DNA of 64,000 nt from Bog-756 sp963841885 (GCA_963841885.1 CAWJEK010000008.1:1-64000), one strand, 5' to 3'; shown: positions 52,887 through 60,502, counted from the stretch's first letter. Made by a program: numbers and translations. Notes: a model not told the origin generated them from the letters alone.

Positions 52887-53125
52887 ACAACCTCGAGCTG
52901 GATCTCAACTCGACGATCCAGGCCGCGGCGGCCGCCGCCGGCGTCCACTACGTGTCGACCTACAGTCAGTTCGTGGGTCACGGATCGTGCGCCAGCGGTT
53001 CGAAGCAGTGGATCAACGCCATCATCTCGACGTCCGGGGGCATCTCGGTACATCCCAACGCCACCGGCGAGCAGCAGATGGCCGACATCCTGGAGGCCGC
53101 CCTGGCGGCCGACGGGATCTCCTGA
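52691..53125 (+). CDS. Secreted SGNH/GDSL hydrolase, C-terminal part (frameshifted)
   Basis: Continues the SGNH hydrolase from about 52756 (GTFAAVRADAPNAAVYV). It has YVLGYPDILP and the catalytic histidine in block V, SVHPNATGEQQMAD, as in actinobacterial secreted lipases of the Streptomyces type. Cysteines in GGCYP and HGSCASG probably form disulfides. The first 20 residues of this frame, before 52756, are not real protein. Confidence 0.82.
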   Translation: MQGRLRQHVHQRGGGGRVHRHGTFAAVRADAPNAAVYVLGYPDILPSSGGCYPTVPLTNGDTTYLNNLELDLNSTIQAAAAAAGVHYVSTYSQFVGHGSCASGSKQWINAIISTSGGISVHPNATGEQQMADILEAALAADGIS

Positions 53126-53320
53126 CCGGCACACCTTGTCGCGCCCCCCGAGGTGCCTGCTCACCACCCCTGAGGGCCCCGGGCCCCGCCCGTCACCCGC
53201 GCCACCCGCGACCCGACGCCAGGGACGATCCCGATGTCCGGGAGGTTGGAAGCCCTGATGTCGAGCATCTTATGAAGCGATGAGTCGCAAAAAAATGATG
53301 TGTTCACACGATCGGACCGT

Positions 53321-53356
53321 TATACTGTTGCTAGCAGCTGATTTCCACCTGCTAGC
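53321..53356 (+). promoter_or_regulatory. -10 element and stem-loop leader of the cNMP-binding gene
   Basis: TATACT (53321-53326) is a good -10, preceded by an A-rich stretch (53289-53295) like an UP element; the -35 is unclear. Just after it, GCTAGCAG (53330-53337) and CTGCTAGC (53349-53356) form a perfect 8-base inverted repeat with an 11-base loop. The AAGGAG ribosome site starts two bases after the stem. It could be an operator or an RNA hairpin controlling translation or stability. Confidence 0.55.
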
Positions 53357-53371
53357 GAAGGAGTCCCCGAC

Positions 53372-53800
53372 ATGCTGGCCGCAACGAACCCGATCCGCCT
53401 GGACAAGCTCGACCTGTTCAGCGAGTGCACCCGGGCGCAACTGCAGCAGATCAGCTCGATGACGAGCTACCTGCACCTTCCGAAGGGCCACGTCCTGATG
53501 CGCGAGGGCGCGCCCGCCAAGGAGTTCATCGTCATCCTCGACGGCACGGCCCAGGTGACCCGCCGGACCGCCGACGGCGTCGTCCGGGTGGCCGACGTGG
53601 GACCGGGTGACTTCCAGGGTGAGATGGGACTGCTCGCCGGCTCACCCCGCACCGCCACGGTCACGGCGACCACCGACCTGGTCGTCCTGGTGAGCTCGGT
53701 GGGCGAGTTCCGTTCGATCCTGGAGCTGGCCCCCTCGGTGGCCGCCAAGGTGCGCGAGGCGTCCTCGGCCCGGGCTTCGGACCTCCAGCTCGCTGCCTGA
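53372..53800 (+). CDS. Single-domain cyclic-nucleotide-binding (Crp-type sensor) protein
   Basis: A 142-residue protein consisting of one cNMP-binding (CAP_ED) domain. The N-terminus LDLFSECTRAQLQQI, the beta-roll core and the phosphate-binding cassette GEMGLLAGSPRTATV are all typical. The R-T-A in the cassette is compatible with binding cAMP or cGMP. There is no helix-turn-helix, so unlike Crp it cannot bind DNA by itself and probably acts through protein contacts. It has a strong ribosome site and an unusually AT-rich upstream region, which suggests high or regulated expression. Confidence 0.88.
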   Translation: MLAATNPIRLDKLDLFSECTRAQLQQISSMTSYLHLPKGHVLMREGAPAKEFIVILDGTAQVTRRTADGVVRVADVGPGDFQGEMGLLAGSPRTATVTATTDLVVLVSSVGEFRSILELAPSVAAKVREASSARASDLQLAA

Positions 53801-53803
53801 ACC

Positions 53804-53833
53804 CGACCGCCCCGGTCCCCGGCCCGGCGGTCG
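53804..53833 (+). terminator. Candidate terminator hairpin after the cNMP-binding gene
   Basis: CGACCGCC (53804-53811) and GGCGGTCG (53826-53833) form an 8-base stem starting 3 bases after the stop codon, with a G/C-rich loop. No U-run follows. Confidence 0.35.
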
Positions 53834-54026
53834 CGTGGGGGTCGTCCTGACCCCGTGACACACTGGGGACGGTCCGGCGCGAACCGGCCCCTCCACGTGG
53901 GCGCGGTCCCCATCGCCATCCCACCCGACCCCCACCCCCGACCGGGAGACGCTCCGGGCGCATGGCACACTGGACGGTGTCCGGTCGACCGGGCGACGGC
54001 ACGGATCAGGCCGGACACCGCCACCC

Positions 54027-54347
54027 ATGAGCGCAACGGACCGACGACCCACCCGCGGGAACGGACTCGCCCTCGCCGTCGGCCTGGCGAGCCTGGTGGT
54101 CGCGACAGCGACCGGTCTGGTGCCAGGGGCGGCGGGGCTCACCGTCCCGGCCGGCGCCGCCACCCACGCCGGCCCGGGTCCCATCGCCATCGACCCGACG
54201 GCCATGGCGAAGGGAGCGTGTGTGGCCCTCCCCCCACCTCGGGCGACCGGCACCAGACGGTGTTCCTCGACGCCGGACACGGTGGCATCGACCCCGGCGG
54301 CGTCGGGTCGACCACGACCGGCCAGACCGTGTCCGAGTCCACGGTGA
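54027..54347 (+). CDS. Amidase_3-like protein, N-terminal signal part (frameshifted)
   Basis: N-terminal part of a secreted protein: ATG 54027, basic start, hydrophobic helix (LALAVGLASLVVATATGL) and an Ala-rich cleavage region. The real frame ends at the C6 run 54230-54235. One extra C there would continue as LPPTSGDRHQTVFLDAGHGG into the amidase domain in the frame ending at 55078. The residues after the run in this frame are noise. The intact protein would be about 350 residues (54027-55078). Confidence 0.72.
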   Translation: MSATDRRPTRGNGLALAVGLASLVVATATGLVPGAAGLTVPAGAATHAGPGPIAIDPTAMAKGACVALPPPRATGTRRCSSTPDTVASTPAASGRPRPARPCPSPR

Positions 54348-55078
54348 ACCTCGCCATCGAGCTGGATGCCGCCGACCGACTGCGGGCGGACGGCTTCCGG
54401 GTGGTGGTGTCGAGGACGGCGGATACCACGGTGGTCCGCCTCAACCCGGCGGACGTGTCCGGGAACGAGCTGTCCCTGCTCGGGGTCCACGACGACGTGG
54501 TGGCCCGGGACATCTGCGCCGACCTGGCGGGCGCCGACCTGCTGGTCGGGATCTACATGGACACCGGGTACAGCTCGTCCGACGCCGGGAGCCTCTCCCT
54601 GTACGACGCCGACCGTCCCTTCGCCCAGGCCAACCAGCAGTTCGCCCAGCTGCTCCAGAGTGACGTCCTGTCGGCCATGAACGCCCAGGGCTGGGGAATC
54701 CCCGACGACGGTGCGAACCCCGACTCGGGCTTCGGGTCGACGGTCGAGACCTCGTCGTCCAGCGCGTTGGCCGCCCTGGCCGCCAGCTACGACCACCTCC
54801 TCCTGCTCGGGCCCGCACTCGCGGGCTTCTCCGCCTCGCCGAGCCTGATGCCGGGTGCGGTCATCGAGCCGCTCTACCTGACCGATCCCTACGAGGGGTC
54901 GATCGCCGTCACCCCGGAGGACCAACAGGTCATCGCCGGGGGTGTCGCCCAGGCCGTCGAGCAGTTCCTCGGGACGGCATCGGACTCTCCGCCGAGCACC
55001 CCGTCGTGCGCCCGTAGTCGCGACTTCGTCGACGTGTGTCCCGTGACCGACCTGCTCGACGCCACTCCCCCCGGTTGA
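54236..55078 (+). CDS. N-acetylmuramoyl-L-alanine amidase-like protein (Amidase_3), C-terminal catalytic part
   Basis: Catalytic domain of an Amidase_3 (AmiC/CwlV-like) peptidoglycan amidase. The first zinc ligand is in FLDAGHGGIDPGG, a Glu in SESTVNLAIEL is at the second-ligand position, and the C-terminal Glu is in VIEPLYL. The third ligand, normally the His of SIHAN, reads GIYMD, so zinc binding may be lost or altered. No in-frame start fits here; the signal peptide is supplied by the frame at 54027. An extracytoplasmic role in the cell wall is probable, perhaps non-catalytic. Confidence 0.78.
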   Translation, partial: TSGDRHQTVFLDAGHGGIDPGGVGSTTTGQTVSESTVNLAIELDAADRLRADGFRVVVSRTADTTVVRLNPADVSGNELSLLGVHDDVVARDICADLAGADLLVGIYMDTGYSSSDAGSLSLYDADRPFAQANQQFAQLLQSDVLSAMNAQGWGIPDDGANPDSGFGSTVETSSSSALAALAASYDHLLLLGPALAGFSASPSLMPGAVIEPLYLTDPYEGSIAVTPEDQQVIAGGVAQAVEQFLGTASDSPPSTPSCARSRDFVDVCPVTDLLDATPPG

Positions 55079-55154
55079 GCGCCCGTGGCACCGCATGCCC
55101 GCACCCGGCCGGCGCCGTAAGGTGCGCAGAGGACCGACACACGGGAGGGTGAAG

Positions 55155-55526
55155 ATGGCGGTGACCGGGCTGGCCAACCTGGCGATCAAGGTCGCCGACC
55201 TCGACGAGGCGTGCGCCTTCTACACACGGGCGGGCGCGCAGGTCCGTGACCGCATGCACTGGAGGAACGGCGAGCGGGCCGACGTCGCCCTCGGACCGGT
55301 GGCCATCACCCTGTTCACCCACGCCATCTACGAGGACGACGTCGACCTGCCCGAGGAGTGCTTCCTGCATCCCGCCCTCTTCACCGACGACCTCGACGCG
55401 GAGCTGGAGGGGCACGAGGTCGTCTGGGGCCCGGAAGTGGTCGAGGGAACGTTCGGTCGGCGACGGATCGCCTTCGTCACCGCCCCGGGGGGCATCCGTC
55501 TGGAGTTCATGGAGCAGTTGGCCTGA
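55155..55526 (+). CDS. VOC (glyoxalase/dioxygenase-fold) family protein
   Basis: A 123-residue protein with two beta-alpha-beta-beta-beta modules of the vicinal oxygen chelate fold. It starts NLAIKVADLDEACAFYT and ends APGGIRLEFMEQL, the usual ends of the domain. The candidate metal residues are in the first and last strands (Glu of LEFME), while a first-strand histidine is missing, so its metal site may be incomplete. GGGAGG lies just before ATG 55155. Typical members are lyases, isomerases or resistance proteins; substrate unknown. Confidence 0.85.
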   Translation: MAVTGLANLAIKVADLDEACAFYTRAGAQVRDRMHWRNGERADVALGPVAITLFTHAIYEDDVDLPEECFLHPALFTDDLDAELEGHEVVWGPEVVEGTFGRRRIAFVTAPGGIRLEFMEQLA

Positions 55527-55559
55527 CCGGCGTCGTGCTCCGGACCTGATCCCGGGGCC

Positions 55560-55589
55560 AGTGTATACGAACATGTGTTCGTATACACT
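55560..55589 (+). promoter_or_regulatory. SOS box (LexA operator) overlapping the alkB-like promoter
   Basis: Two perfect 14-base arms around a 2-base centre. The core CGAAC-ATGT-GTTCG matches the Gram-positive SOS box GAAC-N4-GTTC. The right arm contains TACACT (55584-55589), 6 bases before the ATG at 55596, so LexA binding would cover the -10 of a leaderless transcript. Confidence 0.8.
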
Positions 55590-55595
55590 GCACCG

Positions 55596-56381
55596 ATGGC
55601 CTCCGTGCAGGGCTCGCTCTTCGACACCGGCGCCACGACCGGTCTCCGGCCGCTCGACGGGCTGATCCACCGGATCCCCCTGACCGACGGCGCGTGGCTC
55701 GACCACCTGCCCGGTTGGGTGGAACGGGCCGACCTGCTCTTCGAGGACCTGGCCGACGCGGTCCCGTGGCGATCCCAGGAGCGGGTGATGTATGACCGGA
55801 CGGTCGCCGTACCCCGCCTCCTGGCCAGCTTCGGCACCGGGGTCGAGCTTCCCCACCCCCTGCTCGGTGAGGCGATGGCCACCCTGGCCCGCCACTACCG
55901 CGGCGTGCCCGGTGGGGACCTCGCCACCGTCGGGCTCTGTCTCTACCGGGACGGCGCCGACAGTGTCGCCTGGCACGGTGACACCATCGGACGAGGCGCC
56001 ACCGAGGACACCCTGGTCGCCATCGTCTCCCTGGGCTGTCCCCGGACGCTCGCCCTCCGACCGCGGCGGGGCGGCGGACGGTGCCTCCGCTTCACCGTGG
56101 GCGGCGGCGACCTCCTGACGATGGGCGGCAGCTGCCAGCGGACGTGGGAGCACGCGGTGCCGAAGACCGGTCGGCCGGTCGGCCCCCGGATCAGCATCCA
56201 GTTCCGGCCGAGAGGCGTGGCCGGATCGCCGCCGTCCCCCCCCCGAAGGATCCCTCCGCCGGGCGAACGCCTCAGTGGCGGGCGTCGGCGAGTGCGGGCG
56301 CGGAGCCGGGGGCCGGGGTGGAGCGCGTCGACGGACGCCACGCACCCCAAGCCCGGCCGACGGCGTAGACGAGGGCGCTGA
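55596..56381 (+). CDS. AlkB-like 2-oxoglutarate/Fe(II)-dependent dioxygenase (DNA repair)
   Basis: About 261 residues. The AlkB fold is shown by the iron motif WHGDT (His127-x-Asp129), the distal His186 in WEHAVPK, and Arg198/Arg204 in RISIQFRPR for 2-oxoglutarate. These enzymes reverse alkylation damage in DNA or RNA by oxidative demethylation. I choose ATG 55596 because it sits 6 bases after a -10 inside an SOS box; an in-frame ATG at 55575 would lie in the operator itself. The last 55 residues are Pro/Arg-rich, follow a C9 run (56236-56244) and overlap the convergent permease gene, so the true C-terminus may be nearer residue 210. Confidence 0.88.
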   Translation: MASVQGSLFDTGATTGLRPLDGLIHRIPLTDGAWLDHLPGWVERADLLFEDLADAVPWRSQERVMYDRTVAVPRLLASFGTGVELPHPLLGEAMATLARHYRGVPGGDLATVGLCLYRDGADSVAWHGDTIGRGATEDTLVAIVSLGCPRTLALRPRRGGGRCLRFTVGGGDLLTMGGSCQRTWEHAVPKTGRPVGPRISIQFRPRGVAGSPPSPPRRIPPPGERLSGGRRRVRARSRGPGWSASTDATHPKPGRRRRRGR

Positions 56382-57114
56382 TCGTACCGACGAAGAAGCC
56401 GACGGGCAGGTTCAGCTGGTACGACAGCGCGATGGCCGACCACACCGTGGCCAGCGCGATCACGACCGCCAGCCCCATCGCCACCAGCGGGCGTTTCGTC
56501 ATCGCCCCCGCGGCGGCCGGCGGACCGATGAGGAGGCTGAAGATGAGCAACGATCCCACCACCGGCACGGCCGCCGTGGTGGCGAGGGCCAGGACCAGCA
56601 GGAAGTAGAGATCCATCCGGCCGCGGCGGATGCCCCGCGCCTCCGCCACCTCGGGGGCGATCGACGTGAGGAGCAGTGGACGGTAGAGGACGGCCACCGC
56701 CGCCAGGCACACCACGGCGATACCGATGGTCGGCAGCAACTCGGCGCTCGAGACTCCCAGCACCTCGCCGAAGAGCAGGGCGTAGATCTCCTGGGCGTAC
56801 TCGGTGGTCCGGGAGAGGAAGAGGTCGCCGAGCCCGAGCATGACGACGATCGTCAGCGCGGTGGCCACGTCGTTGCGGGCCCGCCGTCCGAGGGTGGCGA
56901 TCATCACCGCCCCGGCCACCGCGAACACCCCGAGGCCCACCAGCTCGTTGGCCCCGATGAGGCTCGCCCCGGCGGCGCCCGCGAAGGCACCGTTCGGGAG
57001 GGAGTGCGCGGCAAACGCCGACCCCCGCAGCACGGTGAAGAATCCGACCACGCCCGCCACCACCGCCACCACCGCCGACGCCTCCCAGGCGGTGATCATG
57101 AAGGGAGCGAACAT
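56272..57114 (-). CDS. Metal (zinc-type) ABC transporter permease
   Basis: A 280-residue ABC-3 family membrane permease with about eight helices, related to ZnuB/MntB. GSAFAAHSLPNGAFAGAAG is the conserved early loop, matched by GQSFAGHALSDIGTAGGSG in its paralogue. Its ATG overlaps the stop of the preceding permease (TGATG). With two permeases, one ATPase and one binding protein, the importer is probably a heterodimeric channel. Last gene of the four-gene operon. Confidence 0.88.
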   Translation of the reverse strand: MFAPFMITAWEASAVVAVVAGVVGFFTVLRGSAFAAHSLPNGAFAGAAGASLIGANELVGLGVFAVAGAVMIATLGRRARNDVATALTIVVMLGLGDLFLSRTTEYAQEIYALLFGEVLGVSSAELLPTIGIAVVCLAAVAVLYRPLLLTSIAPEVAEARGIRRGRMDLYFLLVLALATTAAVPVVGSLLIFSLLIGPPAAAGAMTKRPLVAMGLAVVIALATVWSAIALSYQLNLPVGFFVGTISALVYAVGRAWGAWRPSTRSTPAPGSAPALADARH

Positions 57115-57998
57115 CAGCGGGACTCACTCCCGGCGACCGGGTCCCGCCGCCCGGTCAGTCGCGACGCCGCCGATGCGGCCAGGTACACGACGAACACGAT
57201 CAGGACGATGCAGAAGCTGGCCGGCCAGCCCTGCCCGGTGGAGGACCAGCTGGCGCTGTCGTAGGCGAGGAGGATGCCGAGCCAGGTCGCCACCACCCCG
57301 AGTCCGGCGGCCACCCCGATCGCCGGCCCCGTCCGTTTGGTGAGCCGGAGGGCCGCCGCCGCCGGTCCGATCAGAAGGGCCGTGGAGAGGATCGCCCCGA
57401 TGGTGATGGCGGACAGCGAGACGGCGATGGCGAGGGCGGCCAGGAACGCGATGCCCACCCGCCGGGTCGACACCCCCTTGGCCCGGGCCAGTTCGTCACT
57501 GACCGAGCTCAGCAGGAGCGGCCGGTAGACGAGGGCGATGAGGGCGACCGAAGTCAGACCCAGGACGACCACCAGCGGGACGGTGCCGGTCGAGACGGTG
57601 AAGATCGAACCGAAGAGGACGTTGACGGTCGCCCCCGTCGTGGAGGTGTGGACCGTGTCGAGGTAGAGGAACAGGGCGGCCAGGCCCAGGGATGCCCCGA
57701 GCACGATGCCCGTGGCCACGTCCCGACCGCGGGGCCGGCGGATGCCGATCAACTCCATCACACCGGCCGCCGCCAGGTTCATCGCCACGAAACCGTAGAG
57801 CGTCGGAACGCCCACCAGGATCGCCCCCGACCCGCCGGCGGTGCCGATGTCCGAGAGGGCGTGACCGGCGAACGACTGGCCCCGGATCACGGTGAACGTC
57901 CCCACCAGGGCACTGATGACGGCGACGACTCCCCCCACGACCAGCGCAACCCGGACCGGTCCGCTCGAGAAGAACCCCGCTTCGAACAGCAGCGACAT
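57114..57998 (-). CDS. Metal (zinc-type) ABC transporter permease
   Basis: A 294-residue ABC-3 family permease with about nine hydrophobic segments, a paralogue of the next gene. The conserved FAGHALSDIG loop (about residues 54-63) contacts the ATPase or lines the metal path in this family. It starts 11 bases after the ATPase stop. Substrate, probably Zn(II), is inferred from the divergent Zur-like regulator and operators. Confidence 0.88.
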   Translation of the reverse strand: MSLLFEAGFFSSGPVRVALVVGGVVAVISALVGTFTVIRGQSFAGHALSDIGTAGGSGAILVGVPTLYGFVAMNLAAAGVMELIGIRRPRGRDVATGIVLGASLGLAALFLYLDTVHTSTTGATVNVLFGSIFTVSTGTVPLVVVLGLTSVALIALVYRPLLLSSVSDELARAKGVSTRRVGIAFLAALAIAVSLSAITIGAILSTALLIGPAAAALRLTKRTGPAIGVAAGLGVVATWLGILLAYDSASWSSTGQGWPASFCIVLIVFVVYLAASAASRLTGRRDPVAGSESR

Positions 57999-58009
57999 GC
58001 CCGCTCCTC

Positions 58010-58864
58010 TCAGCCCGTGCCCGAGCGTGGATCGCGGTCGTGGCGGTGGTGGTGGCCGTCCTCGAAACCCGACACCACCAGCACCCGACCGGCGGCCCGC
58101 ACGACCTCGACCTGATGTCCGTAGAGACGGGAGAGGATCTCGGTGCGGACGACCTCCTCGGTGGTGCCGCTCGCCGCCCGGCCGTCGGCGAGGTAGACGA
58201 GGTGGTCCATCACCGGGAGCAGCGGGTTCATGTCGTGGGCCGACAGCAGGACGGCCACCCCCTGCCCGGTGGCGATCCCGTCGAGCAGCTCGACGACCTC
58301 CTGCCCGCTGCGGATGTCCAGGTTGGCCAACGGCTCGTCGAGGAGGAGGAGCTTCGGCCGTCCGATCAGGGCATGGGCGATCATGATGCGCTGCTGCTCG
58401 CCCCCCGACAGCGACCCGACGCGGGCGTCCGCGAACGCGGTGGCGTTGACGGCTTCCAACATCTCGTCCACGGCCTGACGTCGTGCCGCACCCGGTCGCA
58501 CCAGGCCGTAGCGGTGACCGTCCAACCCGAGGCCCACGAGGTCACGGGCCCGCATGGGCATGTCGGGTTCGAGCGAGATCTTCTGGGGGACGTAGCCGAC
58601 CGTCCGGTGCCCCCCCGCCCGCGCCCCCCGATCCTCGCCCCCGAGGAGGATCCGACCGGAGGCCGGGGCGACGAGACCGAGGATGGCCCGCAGCAGCGTC
58701 GTCTTTCCGGCCCCGTTGGTGCCGATCAGACCGGTGAAGCTGCCCGCCGCCACGGAGAAGGTCACGCCGTCGAGGACCCGCCGACGTCCGAGGTCGACGG
58801 AGAGACCGTCGACCTCGAGCACGGCGTCGGACGATCCCACGGAGCGCAGCGTACGACGGTTCAC
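58010..58864 (-). CDS. Metal ABC transporter ATP-binding protein (ZnuC-like)
   Basis: A 284-residue ABC ATPase. Walker A is GTNGAGKT, the signature LSGGEQQR, Walker B LLLLDEP, and the H-loop histidine is in LLSAHDMN. The sequence and the downstream partners match ZnuC/MntA types. I start at GTG 58864, which overlaps the binding-protein stop (GTGA); upstream residues in the same open frame are antisense-like noise. The C-terminus has a His/Asp-rich tail (GHHHRHDRD) that might bind metal. Confidence 0.9.
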   Translation of the reverse strand: MNRRTLRSVGSSDAVLEVDGLSVDLGRRRVLDGVTFSVAAGSFTGLIGTNGAGKTTLLRAILGLVAPASGRILLGGEDRGARAGGHRTVGYVPQKISLEPDMPMRARDLVGLGLDGHRYGLVRPGAARRQAVDEMLEAVNATAFADARVGSLSGGEQQRIMIAHALIGRPKLLLLDEPLANLDIRSGQEVVELLDGIATGQGVAVLLSAHDMNPLLPVMDHLVYLADGRAASGTTEEVVRTEILSRLYGHQVEVVRAAGRVLVVSGFEDGHHHRHDRDPRSGTG

Positions 58865-59823
58865 AGATGCTCGGTCGAGACGCCGTGGGCCACCGCCGCC
58901 TCGATGGCGTTCACCTCGGCGAGCATCCAGGACTGGTAGTCGTATCCGGGGGTGGGCATGGTCTCGTAGACCGCCACCAGGGGCACCCCGGCATCCTGGG
59001 CGACGTGCCGGATCGACGTGGTCAGGGGGTCGGCGACCTGCTCGTTGTAACAGAAGACCTGCACACGGCGGCCAGAGAGCAGGCCGTCCTCCAAGGTGAT
59101 GTCCTGGGGCGACGGGTCGGTGCCGTTCATGACGTCCGCCTGGAAGCGGAACGGCGTGAGGTTGACGATGCCCATGGCCTCCAGGAGGTAGTCGGCGACC
59201 GGCTCCGTCGTGGCTGCCGTCGCTCCGCCGTGGGTCCTCCGGAACGCGGCGATGGCCGCCAGCCACGGAGCCAGCGACGACACGAACCGGGCGGCGTTCG
59301 CCTCGAAGTAGGCGGCGTGGGCGGGTTCGAGGTCGGACAGGTCGGCCGCCAGCCTGGAGGCGACCGCCGGCATGGTCCTCGGCTCGTACCAGAGGTGGGG
59401 ATTCGGGGTGTCGTCCGGCAGCCCGAGCAGTTGCTGCGCGCTGATGACCTTGCGGGTGGGGCTCGGTGTGGCCGCTTCCACCTTGTCCATGAACCCGTCG
59501 TATCCGACGCCGTTCTGGATGACGATCTGGGCGGTCGAGATCTCGTCGGCCACCTCCGGGCTGACCTCGTAGGTGTGAGGGTCGGTATCCGGATTGCTCT
59601 CGATCGAAGCGACCGAGACGTACTTACCGCCGACCTGGGCGGCCACGTTCCCGTACTGGCTCTGGCCGGCGACGATACGCACCGGGCCGTGACCGGCGGG
59701 CGCGGCCCCCCCACCCGGGGACCCGCAGGCGGCGAGGGTGGCGGCCCCCACCGCGAGGACGACGCCGACCACCAGACGGTGACGGCGACCAGGCCGGACG
59801 GGGGCTGTCGGAAGGGGTTTCAC
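58861..59823 (-). CDS. Zinc/metal ABC transporter substrate-binding lipoprotein (ZnuA-like)
   Basis: A 320-residue cluster A-I binding protein with lipobox LAAC (Cys33). Candidate metal ligands are His83 in DPHTYEV and His143 in NPHLWYEP, with a third His in TTSIRHVAQD and an acidic residue in the last domain. The His-rich loop of many ZnuA proteins is absent, as in AztC/MntC types. The start is a GTG. It heads the importer operon and faces the Zur-like regulator across a region with two palindromes. Confidence 0.88.
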   Translation of the reverse strand: MKPLPTAPVRPGRRHRLVVGVVLAVGAATLAACGSPGGGAAPAGHGPVRIVAGQSQYGNVAAQVGGKYVSVASIESNPDTDPHTYEVSPEVADEISTAQIVIQNGVGYDGFMDKVEAATPSPTRKVISAQQLLGLPDDTPNPHLWYEPRTMPAVASRLAADLSDLEPAHAAYFEANAARFVSSLAPWLAAIAAFRRTHGGATAATTEPVADYLLEAMGIVNLTPFRFQADVMNGTDPSPQDITLEDGLLSGRRVQVFCYNEQVADPLTTSIRHVAQDAGVPLVAVYETMPTPGYDYQSWMLAEVNAIEAAVAHGVSTEHL

Positions 59824-59853
59824 GGGTGGGCCGAGCCTCTGCGCTAGGCGCTG

Positions 59854-59876
59854 TTATCTGCGTTGATTTCAGATAA
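59854..59876. promoter_or_regulatory. Inverted repeat in the importer/zur intergenic region
   Basis: TTATCTG (59854-59860) and CAGATAA (59870-59876) form a perfect 7-base inverted repeat with 9 bases between, about 30 bases before the ZnuA-like start. Possible operator or -10 region for the importer. Confidence 0.45.
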
Positions 59877-59886
59877 GCTAAACCAA

Positions 59887-59899
59887 AATGGTAACCATT
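59887..59899. promoter_or_regulatory. Candidate Zur box
   Basis: AATGGTAACCATT is a 13-base perfect palindrome. Its core resembles the ATGATAATCAT-like centre of actinobacterial Zur boxes with one symmetric substitution. It lies between the divergent importer and regulator genes and could control both. Confidence 0.5.
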
Positions 59900-59947
59900 G
59901 CAAGTAGTCCGAAGAGACGGGTGACGGCCGGGCGGAGGGCTGCTGCC

Positions 59948-59953
59948 TACTAT
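59948..59953 (+). promoter_or_regulatory. Candidate leaderless -10 of the zur-like gene
   Basis: TACTAT lies exactly 6 bases before the ATG at 59960, and no ribosome site is present. This decides the start chosen for the regulator. Confidence 0.45.
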
Positions 59954-59959
59954 GACGCC

Positions 59960-60454
59960 ATGGAAGGACGCGCCGACCCGATGAGCCGGGCGGACACGGA
60001 CCCCGTGGGGGAGGGCACCCCCCGCCGGTCCCCCCAGGAACGGTCGACCCGCCAGAAACGGGCGCTGGCGGCGGTGCTCGACGGCTCGGACCGCTTCCGC
60101 TCCGCCCAGGACCTCTTCGGTGAACTCCGGGCCCGGGGTGAGAACGTCGGACTGACGACCGTCTACGGGCAGCTGCGGTCGTTGGCCGAGGCGGGGGACG
60201 TCGACGTCCTCCGCGGCGACGACGGCGAGACCCGCTACCGGCGCTGCGTCAAGGGGCACCATCACCATCACCTGGTGTGTCGTCTCTGCGGACGGACGGT
60301 GGAGGTGGAAGGACCCGAGGTCGAGTCGTGGGCCGAACGGGTGGCCGACCAGTACGGCTTCACCGAGGTCGGGCACACGGTCGAGATCGTCGGGACCTGC
60401 GCGCCCTGCCGGGTGGGAGCGCACGCGCCGGACCCCGCACCGCCCGCCGACTGA
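59960..60454 (+). CDS. zur: Fur-family regulator, probably Zur
   Basis: About 164 residues. The winged-helix part (QKRALAAVLDG through LTTVYGQLRSL) and the C-terminal metal/dimer domain with HHHHHLVC, CRLCG and a final CAPC are typical of Fur/Zur. The two Cys pairs bind structural zinc. The divergent zinc-type importer strongly favours Zur over Fur. I start at ATG 59960, 6 bases after a TACTAT -10; an earlier in-frame ATG (59888) lies inside the palindromic operator. With zinc it should repress the importer and perhaps itself. Confidence 0.88.
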   Translation: MEGRADPMSRADTDPVGEGTPRRSPQERSTRQKRALAAVLDGSDRFRSAQDLFGELRARGENVGLTTVYGQLRSLAEAGDVDVLRGDDGETRYRRCVKGHHHHHLVCRLCGRTVEVEGPEVESWAERVADQYGFTEVGHTVEIVGTCAPCRVGAHAPDPAPPAD

Positions 60455-60502
60455 TCCGGCCCCGGCGATCGACTCCGCGGCGGGCGACGGCCGGGCTCCG
60501 GG

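Noticed and set aside
10363..54235. Phase variation by slippage in G/C runs as the cause of the frameshifts
   Set aside because: Most runs are only 2-6 bases long, shorter than known contingency loci, and they hit housekeeping-like enzymes as well as surface proteins. Sequencing error is simpler.
53642..55189. Long minus-strand frame opposite the cNMP and amidase genes
   Set aside because: It is antisense to recognisable domains and has an Arg/Gly/Val-rich translation with no motif.
59888..59959. Earlier start of the zur-like gene
   Set aside because: The ATG at 59888 lies inside the palindromic operator, and the added 24 residues are not conserved-looking. A leaderless -10 supports 59960.
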